Part shown: piece after piece, positions 9,449-17,658 of the stretch
Numbering within the stretch: the first letter of the stretch is position 1
Layout of the letters: every line of letters begins with the position of its first letter
Origin: Agarivorans sp. Alg241-V36
Lineage (GTDB): Bacteria; Pseudomonadota; Gammaproteobacteria; Enterobacterales; Celerinatantimonadaceae
Assembly: GCF_900537085.1 (NCBI RefSeq)
Contig: NZ_UNRE01000001.1
Coordinates: 1 to 64,000, forward strand
Direction: 5' to 3'
DNA: 64,000 nt
The notes under the pieces: model-generated
Seen by the model: the letters and a program-made list of their open reading frames with translations, nothing else
Told to the model about the DNA's origin: nothing
Database searches by the model: none
Translations under genes and position numbers: made by a program

Positions 9449-9982
9449 TTAATCCTTATATTGGTCCAATGAAGAGCTGTTTAGTGAACGCCATAATTGC
9501 TCATCGTCATCTAAGGCTTCTGCTTCTTCGGCTTCTTCCGACAAACCTAATTCGGCCAGTAGCTCTGCGTGACGCGCAAGTTGCTTATCCACCCACTGTT
9601 GCTCTTGCTTGCTGATGTCTCCGCCCTCATCTAAAACATCGATAAGACTTTCCAGGCGAGTATCCGCTTCTAACATGGCCAGTTCTTTCTCTGGAGTCAG
9701 TTCTACTTTGGCTTTCTCTTTAGCTTTAGCCGGCTTAGCCGCTGGTTTAGCTGCAGGCTTGGCAACACCAAGTACTACTGGTTCTTTACTGCCGTGACGC
9801 GGGTCTTTTTGCTGGGCATTAGCGGCTTGCTGCTGCACCAGTTCAGCTTCTTGCTGACGACTGCCAGAGGCTTTTCCCTTACCAATTTTTTTACGGTCAG
9901 GCGCAGTAACACGTTTAGCTTTAAAGTCAGGGTCTTTACGTACCCCAATCAGTCCGCCTTTACGATTCTTTTTTCTAGACAT
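9449..9982 (-). CDS. yihI: Der GTPase-activating protein YihI
   Basis: Residues 1-60 are strongly basic (MSRKKNRKGG, then DRKKIGKGKASGSR), the middle is Ala/Lys/Pro-rich and the C-terminal half is acidic (ELAMLEADTRLESLIDVLDEGG), as in YihI. YihI stimulates GTP hydrolysis by the ribosome-assembly GTPase Der. The reading frame is open 13 codons further upstream. I chose the ATG at 9982 because AGAGGT lies 7 bases before it and the family starts MSRK. The start overlaps the end of the methyltransferase gene by 8 bases. Confidence 0.9.
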   Translation of the reverse strand: MSRKKNRKGGLIGVRKDPDFKAKRVTAPDRKKIGKGKASGSRQQEAELVQQQAANAQQKDPRHGSKEPVVLGVAKPAAKPAAKPAKAKEKAKVELTPEKELAMLEADTRLESLIDVLDEGGDISKQEQQWVDKQLARHAELLAELGLSEEAEEAEALDDDEQLWRSLNSSSLDQYKD

Positions 9983-10622
9983 CTTGTTTACCTCTGTGAA
10001 ATAGCGCCACGTCGGGGCCAACTATCTCCAATCTCATCTGATAATGATTGGCTAACCAAGCAAAGGTTTTATCGCTGTAAAACGCTACATGGGTAGGATC
10101 ATTCTTATAATGCCATTGCGGAAACACCTCGGTTCCCCAATGGCGCTTAGTCATTACGGCCAATAAACCCTGCTCGGCCACTAAAGCGATTAACTGCTGC
10201 CAAGCCTGAGCAGGATGGTTAAAATGTTCCACCACTTCGCTGCTGGTTACCAAGCGATAAGTCTCATTTAAGAGCTGCTTATCAGGGTGGTATATTGGAT
10301 CATAGTTCAGTAACTGATGCCCTGCTTGCGCCAACAAATTGCATAGCGCGGGGCCTGGACCACAACCAAAATCTAAACCAATAACCGGCTCTGCAAGTTT
10401 GCCAATAACTGGCTCACTTAGCCTTGTTAAAAAGTCTAAATAGCCTTGGTCTTGCGGGTCATTATTGTGCAAGTCATATTGAGCTTTTTCAGCTTCAGCA
10501 CTAAGCACATCCTTAGGGTCAACAAAGATCAAATCACATTCTGAACAATGCCAATACTGACAACGTTTATTGCGATAAAAATCACTGGATGATGTGGCAC
10601 TACAGAGTGGACATTTCACCAA
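9975..10622 (-). CDS. class I SAM-dependent methyltransferase with N-terminal zinc ribbon
   Basis: A 215-residue protein. Residues 4-30 hold two CxxC pairs (CPLC ... CSEC) that suggest a zinc ribbon. Motif I of class I methyltransferases is IGLDFGCGPGPA near residue 92, and the later SSEVVEHF matches motif II/post-I. The substrate is unknown. It overlaps the yihI start by 8 bases, so the two are translationally linked. Proteins of this layout occur next to yihI in other marine gammaproteobacteria. Confidence 0.85.
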   Translation of the reverse strand: MVKCPLCSATSSSDFYRNKRCQYWHCSECDLIFVDPKDVLSAEAEKAQYDLHNNDPQDQGYLDFLTRLSEPVIGKLAEPVIGLDFGCGPGPALCNLLAQAGHQLLNYDPIYHPDKQLLNETYRLVTSSEVVEHFNHPAQAWQQLIALVAEQGLLAVMTKRHWGTEVFPQWHYKNDPTHVAFYSDKTFAWLANHYQMRLEIVGPDVALFHRGKQDV

Positions 10623-10728
10623 TCAACACCTTGCCGTATTTTTTAGGGGCGCAAGTGTAACACTTAGAACTAAGATGGCGAATAATAAATCAAAAACAGC
10701 TGGGCAGCGGGCGCTGCCCAGATAAATC

Positions 10729-11346
10729 TTAGTGTAAGCCACCTAAGTACTGCGATAATATCTCGATATCTTTGTCGCTTAGTTTGGCAGCAACATCTTG
10801 CATCATGCCGTTTAAGTCGTTAGCACGCTCACCACTACGGAACATTTCTAACTGCGACTTAATGTAACCCGCATACTGCGAAGAAACTCGCGGGAAGCCA
10901 GCTAAACTTTGGCCAACACCACGTGGGCCATGACAAGCAGTACAAGCCGCAATACCGCGCTCTAAATCACCACCCATATAAAGCTTTTGACCAGCTTCAA
11001 CATATTCTGGGGCAGTTGTATTTGGGCTCATTGCTTGGCCAGAATAATAGGCAGCCAAATCTTCCATGTCTTGCTCAGACAATGGCATAGCCATACCACC
11101 CATTACGGCGTTGTTGCGCCCTTCTTTACCGCCGCTAGTAGCACCGGCTTTAAATTCTTTTAACTGTTTAACCAAGTAGCCTGCGTGTTGGCCTTCTAAT
11201 TTAGGATAACCAGCAGCTTCACCTTGGTCATTGTGACAAGCTTTACAAGTTGCAGCTTTTTGCTCTCCAGCAGCAGCATCTCCCTTTGCCCAAACCGGAC
11301 TGGCAACACCCGCCATTAACATTAAAACTAAGGTAAGTTTTTTCAT
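10729..11346 (-). CDS. cc4: cytochrome c4, diheme
   Basis: A 205-residue exported cytochrome. The signal peptide (about 1-20) ends in VWA. Two CxxCH heme sites are present: CKACH near residue 34 and CTACH near 136, each followed by a Met-containing axial-ligand region (for example GGMAMPLS). Such two-domain c4 proteins carry electrons to terminal oxidases in the periplasm. The ATG at 11346 was preferred because it directly precedes the signal peptide; 18 upstream in-frame codons look non-coding. It is divergent from engB. Confidence 0.93.
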   Translation of the reverse strand: MKKLTLVLMLMAGVASPVWAKGDAAAGEQKAATCKACHNDQGEAAGYPKLEGQHAGYLVKQLKEFKAGATSGGKEGRNNAVMGGMAMPLSEQDMEDLAAYYSGQAMSPNTTAPEYVEAGQKLYMGGDLERGIAACTACHGPRGVGQSLAGFPRVSSQYAGYIKSQLEMFRSGERANDLNGMMQDVAAKLSDKDIEILSQYLGGLH

Positions 11347-11489
11347 GACATTCCATTTATTAGTATTATTCCAAACCACACACTGGTGCCCGTGATACAC
11401 TTAGCGAGTCCAGTAACGGCATTATTTTACACAATTTTGCCAAAAACGTAATGTATTACCCTAATTTCCTTGTGGAGCTCAACATAACC

Positions 11490-12119
11490 ATGGCGCAATA
11501 TCATTTTCAAAATACCCACTTCATTACCAGCGCGCCTAATATTCAGGCGATGCCAGAGGATAGCGGGATTGAAATCGCCTTTGCCGGACGCTCAAATGCA
11601 GGTAAATCTAGCGCCTTAAATACGCTTACTCGGCAAAAAAGTTTAGCTCGCACCAGTAAAACACCCGGGCGCACCCAGTTAATTAACGTTTTTGAAATAT
11701 CGGAAGGTTTTCGCCTGATCGACTTACCTGGCTACGGCTTTGCTCAAGTGCCAGAAGAAGTGAAAAAACAATGGCAAAAATCACTGTCTGAATACCTACA
11801 AGATAGACAAAGCCTAAAGGGTATTGTGGTATTAATGGATATTCGCCACCCTTTTAAAGATACCGACGTAGGTTTAATTCAATGGGCAGTAGATTGCGAA
11901 CTGCCCGTTCTCGCCTTATTAACGAAATCAGACAAGTTAAAACAAGGCGCGCGTAAAACCGCCATTTTAAAAGGCCGCGAAACCGCCAAAGCCCTTGGTG
12001 GCAACGTTCGAGTTGAAGCCTTTTCCTCTTTGAAAAAGCAAGGTTTAGATTTGCTGCAAAATACCCTTGTGGGATGGTTTGACCAACATTTAGAAAACTC
12101 ACCAAGCGACGCTGAGTAA
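11490..12119 (+). CDS. engB: ribosome biogenesis GTPase EngB/YihA
   Basis: A 209-residue TrmE-Era-EngA-EngB GTPase. G1 is [11 protein letters not shown]2 has TPGRTQ, G3 is DLPGYG, G4 is TKSD and G5 is the FSS region. It is needed for 50S subunit assembly. I chose the ATG at 11490 over one 13 codons upstream because TGTGGAG lies in front of it and the length (about 210) fits the family. A GC hairpin at 12128-12148 follows the stop but lacks a T tract. Confidence 0.96.
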   Translation: MAQYHFQNTHFITSAPNIQAMPEDSGIEIAFAGRSNAGKSSALNTLTRQKSLARTSKTPGRTQLINVFEISEGFRLIDLPGYGFAQVPEEVKKQWQKSLSEYLQDRQSLKGIVVLMDIRHPFKDTDVGLIQWAVDCELPVLALLTKSDKLKQGARKTAILKGRETAKALGGNVRVEAFSSLKKQGLDLLQNTLVGWFDQHLENSPSDAE

Positions 12120-12127
12120 TAGCGTGA

Positions 12128-12148
12128 AGCTCGCCACTGAGGCGAGCT
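12128..12148 (+). terminator. hairpin after engB, no T tract
   Basis: AGCTCGCC pairs with GGCGAGCT across a 5-base loop just after the engB stop. The following bases (CTCTCCTCATTA) lack a run of T, so it is either a weak terminator or an RNA 3'-end stabiliser. The rest of the gap to 12375 is A/T-rich. It shows no second gene, only a possible promoter for the GH43 gene. Confidence 0.4.
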
Positions 12149-12375
12149 CTCTCCTCATTACGCCCCCCAAACTCTGCCACTGCCCACCAGCATAAAATCA
12201 GGCCAATCATTTATTTCATAAGGTTTCATGAAATATCACACTACTTGTGCAGTCGATCATAGATTTATAACAAATTGTGCTTGCGGGGTAGATTTTACAA
12301 TTGGGCTACCGAAGAACGTAAAACTTATCAAGTTTGAGATCGTTATACTGGCGAAAAACTTAATGAGGAAACACC

Positions 12376-13446
12376 ATGAGCGTGAATGACGCAACCAAGG
12401 CTAGAGTAGAAGAGCCTAGCGAGATCAGTGATGCAGAAGCAGTAACCTCCGCAGATAAAGCGCGTGCCAGTGAACTAAAACCGATTAGCGGCCCTTTAGT
12501 CACTCACATGTATACGGCGGATCCATCAGCTCATGTTTTCAATGGCAAAATCTACGTTTACCCATCACACGACGTAGACAATGGGCAGCCACTAAATGAC
12601 AACGGCGACCACTTTGACATGCGTGATTACCACGTATTCTCTTTAGACCGCCCGCACGGTTTAGTTTCCGACCATGGTAATGCTTTAGATGTAAAAGATG
12701 TGGCATGGGCCGAGAAGCAAATGTGGGCCCCTGACGCAGCAGAAAAAGACGGCAAGTACTACTTATATTTCCCTGCGCGTAACTATGACGGCATTTTCCA
12801 AATTGGTGTCGCTGTGGGTGACCGCCCAGAAGGGCCATTTATCCCGCAACCAGAAGCGATTAAAGGCAGCTTTAGTATCGACCCAGCGGTATTTAAAGAC
12901 GAAGATGGTAGTCACTACATGTACTTTGGCGGACTATGGGGCGGCCAATTACAAAACTGGCGTAACGGCGAGTTTGGTGATGAGCAATTCCCAGCCGACG
13001 ACCAACCAGCACTAAAACCCTTAGTGGCTAAAATGACCGACGACATGCTGGAGTTTGCTGAAACGCCGAAAGAAATTGAAATTGTCGATGAAAATGGCGA
13101 TGTGCTGCTTGCTGGCGACAACGAGCGCCGTTATTTTGAGGGCCCGTGGATGCATAAGCACAACGGTCGCTACTACTTCTCATACTCTACTGGCGATACC
13201 CACAAGATTGCTTACGCAAGCAGTGACTCGCCTTATGGGCCTTTCCGCTACGAAGGCGTAATCTTAGAGCCTGTATTGGGTTGGACCACTCACCATTCAA
13301 TTGTGAAGTACCAAGATAAGTGGTTCTTGTTCTACCACGACAGCACTTTGTCGGCCGGCCAAACCCACTTACGCAGTATTAAGATGGCTGAGCTAAACAT
13401 TGACGATAACGGCAAGATTGAACTGATTAAGCCTTACTACGAGTAA
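12376..13446 (+). CDS. family GH43 glycoside hydrolase, cytoplasmic
   Basis: A 356-residue five-bladed beta-propeller hydrolase. The GH43 catalytic triad can be placed: Asp49 in TADP (base), Asp169 in SIDPAVF (pKa modulator) and Glu255 in EGPWMH (acid), with His307 in TTHHSIV as the usual supporting residue. There is no signal peptide; residues 1-35 are an acidic, Ala-rich leader. Relatives act on arabino-, xylo- or galacto-oligosaccharides; the exact substrate cannot be read from sequence. Codon choice is strongly biased (GGC, AAC, TAC, CAC), suggesting high expression. GAGGA lies 8 bases before the ATG. It sits alone between engB and spf, which are neighbours in E. coli. Confidence 0.88.
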   Translation: MSVNDATKARVEEPSEISDAEAVTSADKARASELKPISGPLVTHMYTADPSAHVFNGKIYVYPSHDVDNGQPLNDNGDHFDMRDYHVFSLDRPHGLVSDHGNALDVKDVAWAEKQMWAPDAAEKDGKYYLYFPARNYDGIFQIGVAVGDRPEGPFIPQPEAIKGSFSIDPAVFKDEDGSHYMYFGGLWGGQLQNWRNGEFGDEQFPADDQPALKPLVAKMTDDMLEFAETPKEIEIVDENGDVLLAGDNERRYFEGPWMHKHNGRYYFSYSTGDTHKIAYASSDSPYGPFRYEGVILEPVLGWTTHHSIVKYQDKWFLFYHDSTLSAGQTHLRSIKMAELNIDDNGKIELIKPYYE

Positions 13447-13469
13447 GCAGGCAATTAACTAAATCCAAG

Positions 13470-13493
13470 CGCCACTTTAAAGTGGCGTTTTTT
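13470..13493 (+). terminator. intrinsic terminator of the GH43 gene
   Basis: CGCCAC ... GTGGCG with a six-base TTTAAA loop is followed by six T (13488-13493). It ends transcription 24 bases after the GH43 stop. Confidence 0.88.
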
Positions 13494-13540
13494 ATAGCTA
13501 GAGCTTCAGCAAACACCTTTCAAGCACTAAACAACAGGCA

Positions 13541-13640
13541 AAAAAAAGCCCCATCGTCCGATGAGGCATGTAAGAAAAGAAATTCTTAAAAACTGAAAGC
13601 ACTATTCCAATTGCACTAATTATGACTCGCTGAAAATCGA
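13541..13640 (-). ncRNA. candidate small RNA with intrinsic terminator, downstream of spf
   Basis: Minus-strand bases 13567 to 13541 form an 8-bp stem (GCCTCATC / GATGGGGC, loop GGAC) followed by eight T, a good intrinsic terminator that belongs to no annotated gene. Spot 42 already has its own terminator 340 bases upstream, so this one implies a further minus-strand transcript. A CATAAT hexamer (13618-13623) could be a -10 element, but no clean -35 is visible, so the 5' end is a guess. A pyrimidine-rich single-stranded stretch (TTTCTTTTCTTACATG) precedes the stem, as in Hfq-type small RNAs. Confidence 0.45.
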
Positions 13641-13900
13641 TTAGTTCACAAAATTTTCTAAAAATGTGCAATTTTCTTTCATAGAGCCCTTCATTTGCCA
13701 GCTGATTGTTAGCCAAATAACCGTCAAATACCCATAACCAGTGCCATTTTGAATGCTAAATTCCCAAATATCGTAATTTAACAACCAAATATCAGAAAAT
13801 AACAAACAAGAGCTAAAGCGCCCTCTTTGACAAGGAGCATGAATAAAATAAAGAAGAGAGGAAGAAGCGATAGGAACTAGGAAATCACTGGCGTTAAGAC
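13568..13900. other. intergenic stretch between spf and the second terminator
   Basis: This stretch holds no credible protein gene. Minus-strand frames of 72 and 103 codons are open here but have no Shine-Dalgarno or recognisable product, and the longer one runs into spf. The sequence is A/T-rich with scattered short repeats. It probably contains the promoter and 5' part of the candidate small RNA. Confidence 0.5.
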
Positions 13901-14003
13901 AAAAAAACGCCCCGATGGAAACCCATCGGGGCGGCAAAATAGCCTTTTTCAACTACGTGAAATAAAGGTCTGAAAGATAGAACATCTTACCTCTGTACCC
14001 TAC
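13901..14003 (-). ncRNA. spf: Spot 42 small regulatory RNA
   Basis: The minus strand from 14003 reads GTAGGGTACAGAGGTAAGAT and continues TTCTATCTTTCAGACCTTT, nearly identical to E. coli Spot 42. It ends in a strong terminator (stem CGCCCCGATGG / CCATCGGGGCG and seven T). At about 103 nt it is close to the E. coli length of 109. Spot 42 is an Hfq-dependent RNA that, in enterics, represses non-preferred carbon genes (galK and others) and is repressed by cAMP-CRP. The place, just downstream of polA and in the same direction, is conserved. A TAGAGT hexamer at 14011-14016 fits as -10. Confidence 0.95.
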
Positions 14004-14140
14004 AAGAGTTACTCTAGAGCATCACCGATGAAAAATAAAGCACTTTTTGTAAGGAAATTTCACTTTAGAGGTATAAATTAGTTTTTAAATTACGCGAAAA
14101 GGTTTTCATAATTACCAAAATTCGCAAAACCTTGAAGCAC

Positions 14141-14166
14141 AAAAAAAGGAGGCCATCGCCTCCTTT
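14141..14166 (-). terminator. intrinsic terminator of polA
   Basis: On the minus strand AAAGGAGG pairs with CCTCCTTT across a six-base loop, followed by further T (seven in the continuous run 14141-14147). It lies about 40 bases past the polA stop and separates polA from spf. Confidence 0.9.
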
Positions 14167-14202
14167 ACTATCATCCACTGTTTTCTACTAGCGAGTTGAG
14201 TG

Positions 14203-16962
14203 CTAGTGGGCTTCGTCCCAGTTGTTACCAATTCCAGATTCAGCCACTAAGGGTAAATCTAATGTTACTGCCTGCTCCATCAGCTCGGTAAGTTTCGGGA
14301 CAATCTTATCCAATTCACTTTCTAATACTTCAAAGACCAGTTCATCGTGAACCTGCATCAACATCTTGCAATTCTCGCTAGCTTGAGTATCAAGCCATTG
14401 AGCAACCGCGATCATCGCCTTTTTAATAATGTCGGCGGCAGTGCCTTGCATTGGCGCGTTCACCGCAGCACGTTCGGCCGCTTTTTTACGCATACCGTTA
14501 CGCGAATTAATCTCCGGTAAATACAAACGGCGGCCAAACAGGGTTTCTACATAGCCATGTTCCTGACAATAATCACGAGTACTGTCCATGTAGTCTAATA
14601 CCGCAGGGTAGCGCTCAAAGTAGCGGTTCATGTAGTTTTGCGCATCGGCGCGAGCAATGCCCAGCTGCTTGGCTAAACCAAAGGCGCTCATGCCATAAAT
14701 GAGGCCAAAGTTAATCGCCTTGGCGCTGCGGCGCTCGTCACCACTTACCGCTTCAAGCTCTTTACCAAATACCTCAGCAGCGGTAGCTTTATGGATATCT
14801 TCTCCCGCAGCGAACGCTTTAAGCAAACCTGCATCTTGAGAAAGATGCGCCATGATACGCAGCTCAATTTGTGAATAATCTATCGCGACTAACTTATAAC
14901 CATCGGCTGGTACAAATGCTTGGCGAACCTTGCGGCCTTCTTCGTGACGAATCGGAATATTCTGTAAGTTAGGATCGGTTGACGAGAAACGACCGGTGGC
15001 GGTAACCGCTTGGTGATAAGAGGTATGCACTCTGCCAGTGCTTGGCTCAACCATTTTAGGCAGTTTGTCGGTGTAGGTGGACTTAAGTTTAGACAGACTA
15101 CGATACTCTAGAATCACCTTTGGCAAACTGTAATCTAAGGCCAGCTCTTGCAGCACTTCTTCGGCTGTAGATGGCGCACCTTTAGGCGTTTTCTTAATCA
15201 CCGGCAGTTCCATTTTTTCAAATAGAATGGTTTGCAATTGCTTAGGCGAGCCTAGGTTAAACGGTTCGCCCGCTAGCTCATGCGCTTGCTTCTCTAAACC
15301 GTCGATACGTTCGCCCAAAGACAAGCTGTGTTTTGCGAGGCGTTGGCTGTCGATACGCACACCTTGGCGCTCGGTTTGCGACAAAATACCTACTAAAGGC
15401 AGTTCTACCTCTTCAAATAAGCTTTTTAATTTAGGCTCTTTTTCTAACTTGGCCCAAAGGGTTTGATGCAGACGTAAAGTAACATCGGCATCTTCTGCAG
15501 CATAAGGCGCCGCGGTTTCTAGCTCAATTTGATTAAACGTAAGCTGTTTGGCACCTTTACCGGCAATGTCTTCAAACTTAATAGTTTTGTGCTGTAAGTA
15601 TTGCAGCGACAAAGAGTCCATGTCGTGACGAGTAATGGTGCTGTTTAATACGTAAGACTCAAGCATGGTGTCATACTTAATGCCTTTTAGCGCAATGTCG
15701 TAACGCGCTAATACACTGGCATCGTACTTAAGGTTTTGACCTACTTTGGCCTTGTTGGGATCTTCCAACAAAGGCTTAAGCTGTGCTAGTACCCAGTCAC
15801 GATCCAGCTGTTCTGGTGCATCTAAGTAATCGTGAGCCACTGGCAAGTAGGCTGCTTTACCGGCTTCAACCGCAAAAGATAATCCCACTAACTCAGCTTG
15901 CATGTAATTAAGCGACGTAGTTTCGGTATCGATGGCGATTAGCTCGGCATCAACTAGGCGTTTAAACCATTCTTCAAACTGCTGTTTGCTTAAAATGGTT
16001 TCATACTCACCTTTAAGCTCTGCGACAGGAGCGGCAAGCTCGGCCTCAGCGCTTGCTGATGCCGCCGCATTGTTAGTTGATGGGCTAAGTGCTTCACTCA
16101 ACCAGCGCTTAAATTCCAATTCACCAAATAGCTTAATCAGCGCATCTTTATCTTCTTCGGTTCGTAACATGTCATCCATGCTAAAGCCGACTTCAACATC
16201 GCATTTAATAGTGGCCAACAAATAAGATAAACGGGCATCTTCAGCGTGTTCACGTAGTTTCTTAGGCATGGTTTTAGAACCACGAAAGCCCAGCGGTGCC
16301 ACTGCGTCTGGATCAGCCAGTAAGTCATCCACGCCGCCAATGCCTTGTAACATGGCCAAGGCCGTTTTCTCGCCCACCCCTGGCAAGCCAGGAATGTTAT
16401 CCACTTTGTCGCCCATTAGCGCTAAGTAATCGATAATCAGCTCTGGTGGTACACCAAACTTATCGATCACGCCAGCGCGATCCATCACCGTGTCGGTCAT
16501 GGTATTGATCAAGGTGATGTTTTCATCCACCAGCTGCGCCATGTCTTTATCGCCAGTGCTAATCACTACTGCTTTATTTTCTGCCGAAGCTTGCTTGGCT
16601 AAGGTGCCAATAACATCATCAGCTTCAACACCTTCAATAGCGACTAAAGGCAATCCCATGGCTTTAATCACCGCATGCAAAGGTGCTATTTGGCTGCGCA
16701 AATCATCGGGCATGGAAGGGCGGTTGGCTTTATATTCTTTATAAATGTCATCCCGGAAGGTTTTACCTTTGGCGTCAAACACCACCACAATATGCTCTGG
16801 CTTAAATTGCTTAAGTAAGCTGCGCAGCATGTTCACAACGCCATAAACAGCACCTGTGGCTTCGCCTTTTGAGTTAGTTAGATGTGGAGGAGCGTAGTAA
16901 GCGCGATATAGATAAGAAGAGCCGTCAACAAGCACTAAGGGTTGGTCGGGAAGGGTTGCCAT
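14203..16962 (-). CDS. polA: DNA polymerase I
   Basis: A 919-residue Pol I with all three domains: an N-terminal 5'-3' flap nuclease (about 1-290, with [12 protein letters not shown] and GDKDMAQLV), a 3'-5' proofreading domain (DTETTSLNY near residue 345, with its metal Asp and Glu), and polymerase family A at the C-terminus ([16 protein letters not shown], the O-helix [17 protein letters not shown], and [10 protein letters not shown]). It fills Okazaki gaps, removes primers and works in excision repair. Length is normal. It is followed by its own terminator and then spf. Confidence 0.98.
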   Translation of the reverse strand: MATLPDQPLVLVDGSSYLYRAYYAPPHLTNSKGEATGAVYGVVNMLRSLLKQFKPEHIVVVFDAKGKTFRDDIYKEYKANRPSMPDDLRSQIAPLHAVIKAMGLPLVAIEGVEADDVIGTLAKQASAENKAVVISTGDKDMAQLVDENITLINTMTDTVMDRAGVIDKFGVPPELIIDYLALMGDKVDNIPGLPGVGEKTALAMLQGIGGVDDLLADPDAVAPLGFRGSKTMPKKLREHAEDARLSYLLATIKCDVEVGFSMDDMLRTEEDKDALIKLFGELEFKRWLSEALSPSTNNAAASASAEAELAAPVAELKGEYETILSKQQFEEWFKRLVDAELIAIDTETTSLNYMQAELVGLSFAVEAGKAAYLPVAHDYLDAPEQLDRDWVLAQLKPLLEDPNKAKVGQNLKYDASVLARYDIALKGIKYDTMLESYVLNSTITRHDMDSLSLQYLQHKTIKFEDIAGKGAKQLTFNQIELETAAPYAAEDADVTLRLHQTLWAKLEKEPKLKSLFEEVELPLVGILSQTERQGVRIDSQRLAKHSLSLGERIDGLEKQAHELAGEPFNLGSPKQLQTILFEKMELPVIKKTPKGAPSTAEEVLQELALDYSLPKVILEYRSLSKLKSTYTDKLPKMVEPSTGRVHTSYHQAVTATGRFSSTDPNLQNIPIRHEEGRKVRQAFVPADGYKLVAIDYSQIELRIMAHLSQDAGLLKAFAAGEDIHKATAAEVFGKELEAVSGDERRSAKAINFGLIYGMSAFGLAKQLGIARADAQNYMNRYFERYPAVLDYMDSTRDYCQEHGYVETLFGRRLYLPEINSRNGMRKKAAERAAVNAPMQGTAADIIKKAMIAVAQWLDTQASENCKMLMQVHDELVFEVLESELDKIVPKLTELMEQAVTLDLPLVAESGIGNNWDEAH

Positions 16963-17055
16963 TACCGTGATCCATCGTTCAGATTTTCATTGCGCTCGAT
17001 GATGCCACAGCCACCCTAAATGCACCAGAGTTAAGCGTTATCGGCCGCAACAAAT

Positions 17056-17064
17056 TGTGGATAA
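17056..17064 (-). promoter_or_regulatory. perfect DnaA box upstream of polA
   Basis: On the minus strand the sequence is TTATCCACA, the consensus high-affinity DnaA box. It lies about 95 bases upstream of the polA start codon. A second, one-mismatch box (TTTTCCACA) lies at 17197-17205. Confidence 0.6.
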
Positions 17065-17196
17065 CTCTGTTGACAAACAGCAGAAATTCTCTCGCGAAAA
17101 AATCACAAGCTAAATAGAAAGCAACAAATAAGTTTTAATTCAGTAACTTATAGATAAAGAAAGGCAAGAAATTGGAGCAGCAAATAGTTCCCTTAT

Positions 17197-17205
17197 TGTG
17201 GAAAA
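17197..17205 (-). promoter_or_regulatory. DnaA-box-like site upstream of polA
   Basis: TTTTCCACA on the minus strand differs from TTATCCACA at one base. It has the same orientation as the perfect box 132 bases nearer polA. Confidence 0.4.
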
Positions 17206-17349
17206 CATCATTCCATGACATTGCTTTTCGCGACCTAGCGGTGAATTAATAAACAACTCAACGCTGGCAGGTGGATTAATATAGAAGATAAGCCTGCCGG
17301 AAACCTTGTAATGGATCACATTTTAACCAGCCTAAAAATATAATTTTGT

Positions 17350-17658
17350 TTATTCAAAATTGGCATGATTTAAGGCGGCCAATAATAGGGCAGAACTGGC
17401 CTGAAAATGCTCACTATTGGCGCACTCAAACCAAGCGCCTTGGCTCAGCGCATCATAGCGAAACCACCACAGTTGCTGTTCGATATAAAAGCCTAATACC
17501 TGCCAATCGGCGCCCTGTTCAATAAAGGCCTGTTGCCATTGTTGCTGTTTTACAAATAGCTCGGCGCTGACTAAAAACTGCGATTCAGTAAAGGACTTGC
17601 TAATAGTGATCACGGCGTGCTCTGCAAGCACCTCGATCCCGCCGGCTAGCTGCTGCAT
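17350..17658 (-). CDS. unknown small protein overlapping selO
   Basis: A 102-residue protein I do not recognise. It has no signal peptide or membrane span and is rich in aromatic residues (QLWWFRYD, QGAWFE), with alternating hydrophobic stretches that suggest beta structure. I chose the ATG at 17658 because GGAGAT precedes it at good spacing; an ATG five codons upstream lacks this. The start lies inside the last codons of selO (13-base overlap), which argues for translational coupling and a shared role or stoichiometry. Confidence 0.7.
   Translation of the reverse strand: MQQLAGGIEVLAEHAVITISKSFTESQFLVSAELFVKQQQWQQAFIEQGADWQVLGFYIEQQLWWFRYDALSQGAWFECANSEHFQASSALLLAALNHANFE

Larger units (their letters stand above)
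16963..17349. other. polA upstream region, gene-free
   Basis: This 387-base A/T-rich stretch lies upstream of polA and downstream of the 102-residue gene. It must contain the polA promoter. Apart from the two DnaA-box matches listed separately, I see no gene, repeat or clear terminator. Confidence 0.6.

Noticed and set aside
13641-13952. Open frame of 103 codons on the minus strand
   Set aside because: It runs through the Spot 42 gene and its terminator and has no recognisable product.
14046-14068. CRP site upstream of spf
   Set aside because: TGTAA and TCACT arms are separated by seven instead of six bases; too weak to list as a site.
17041-17210. Replication origin because of DnaA boxes
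   Set aside because: Only two boxes and no A/T-rich 13-mer array or dnaA/gidA neighbours; a promoter role for polA is simpler.
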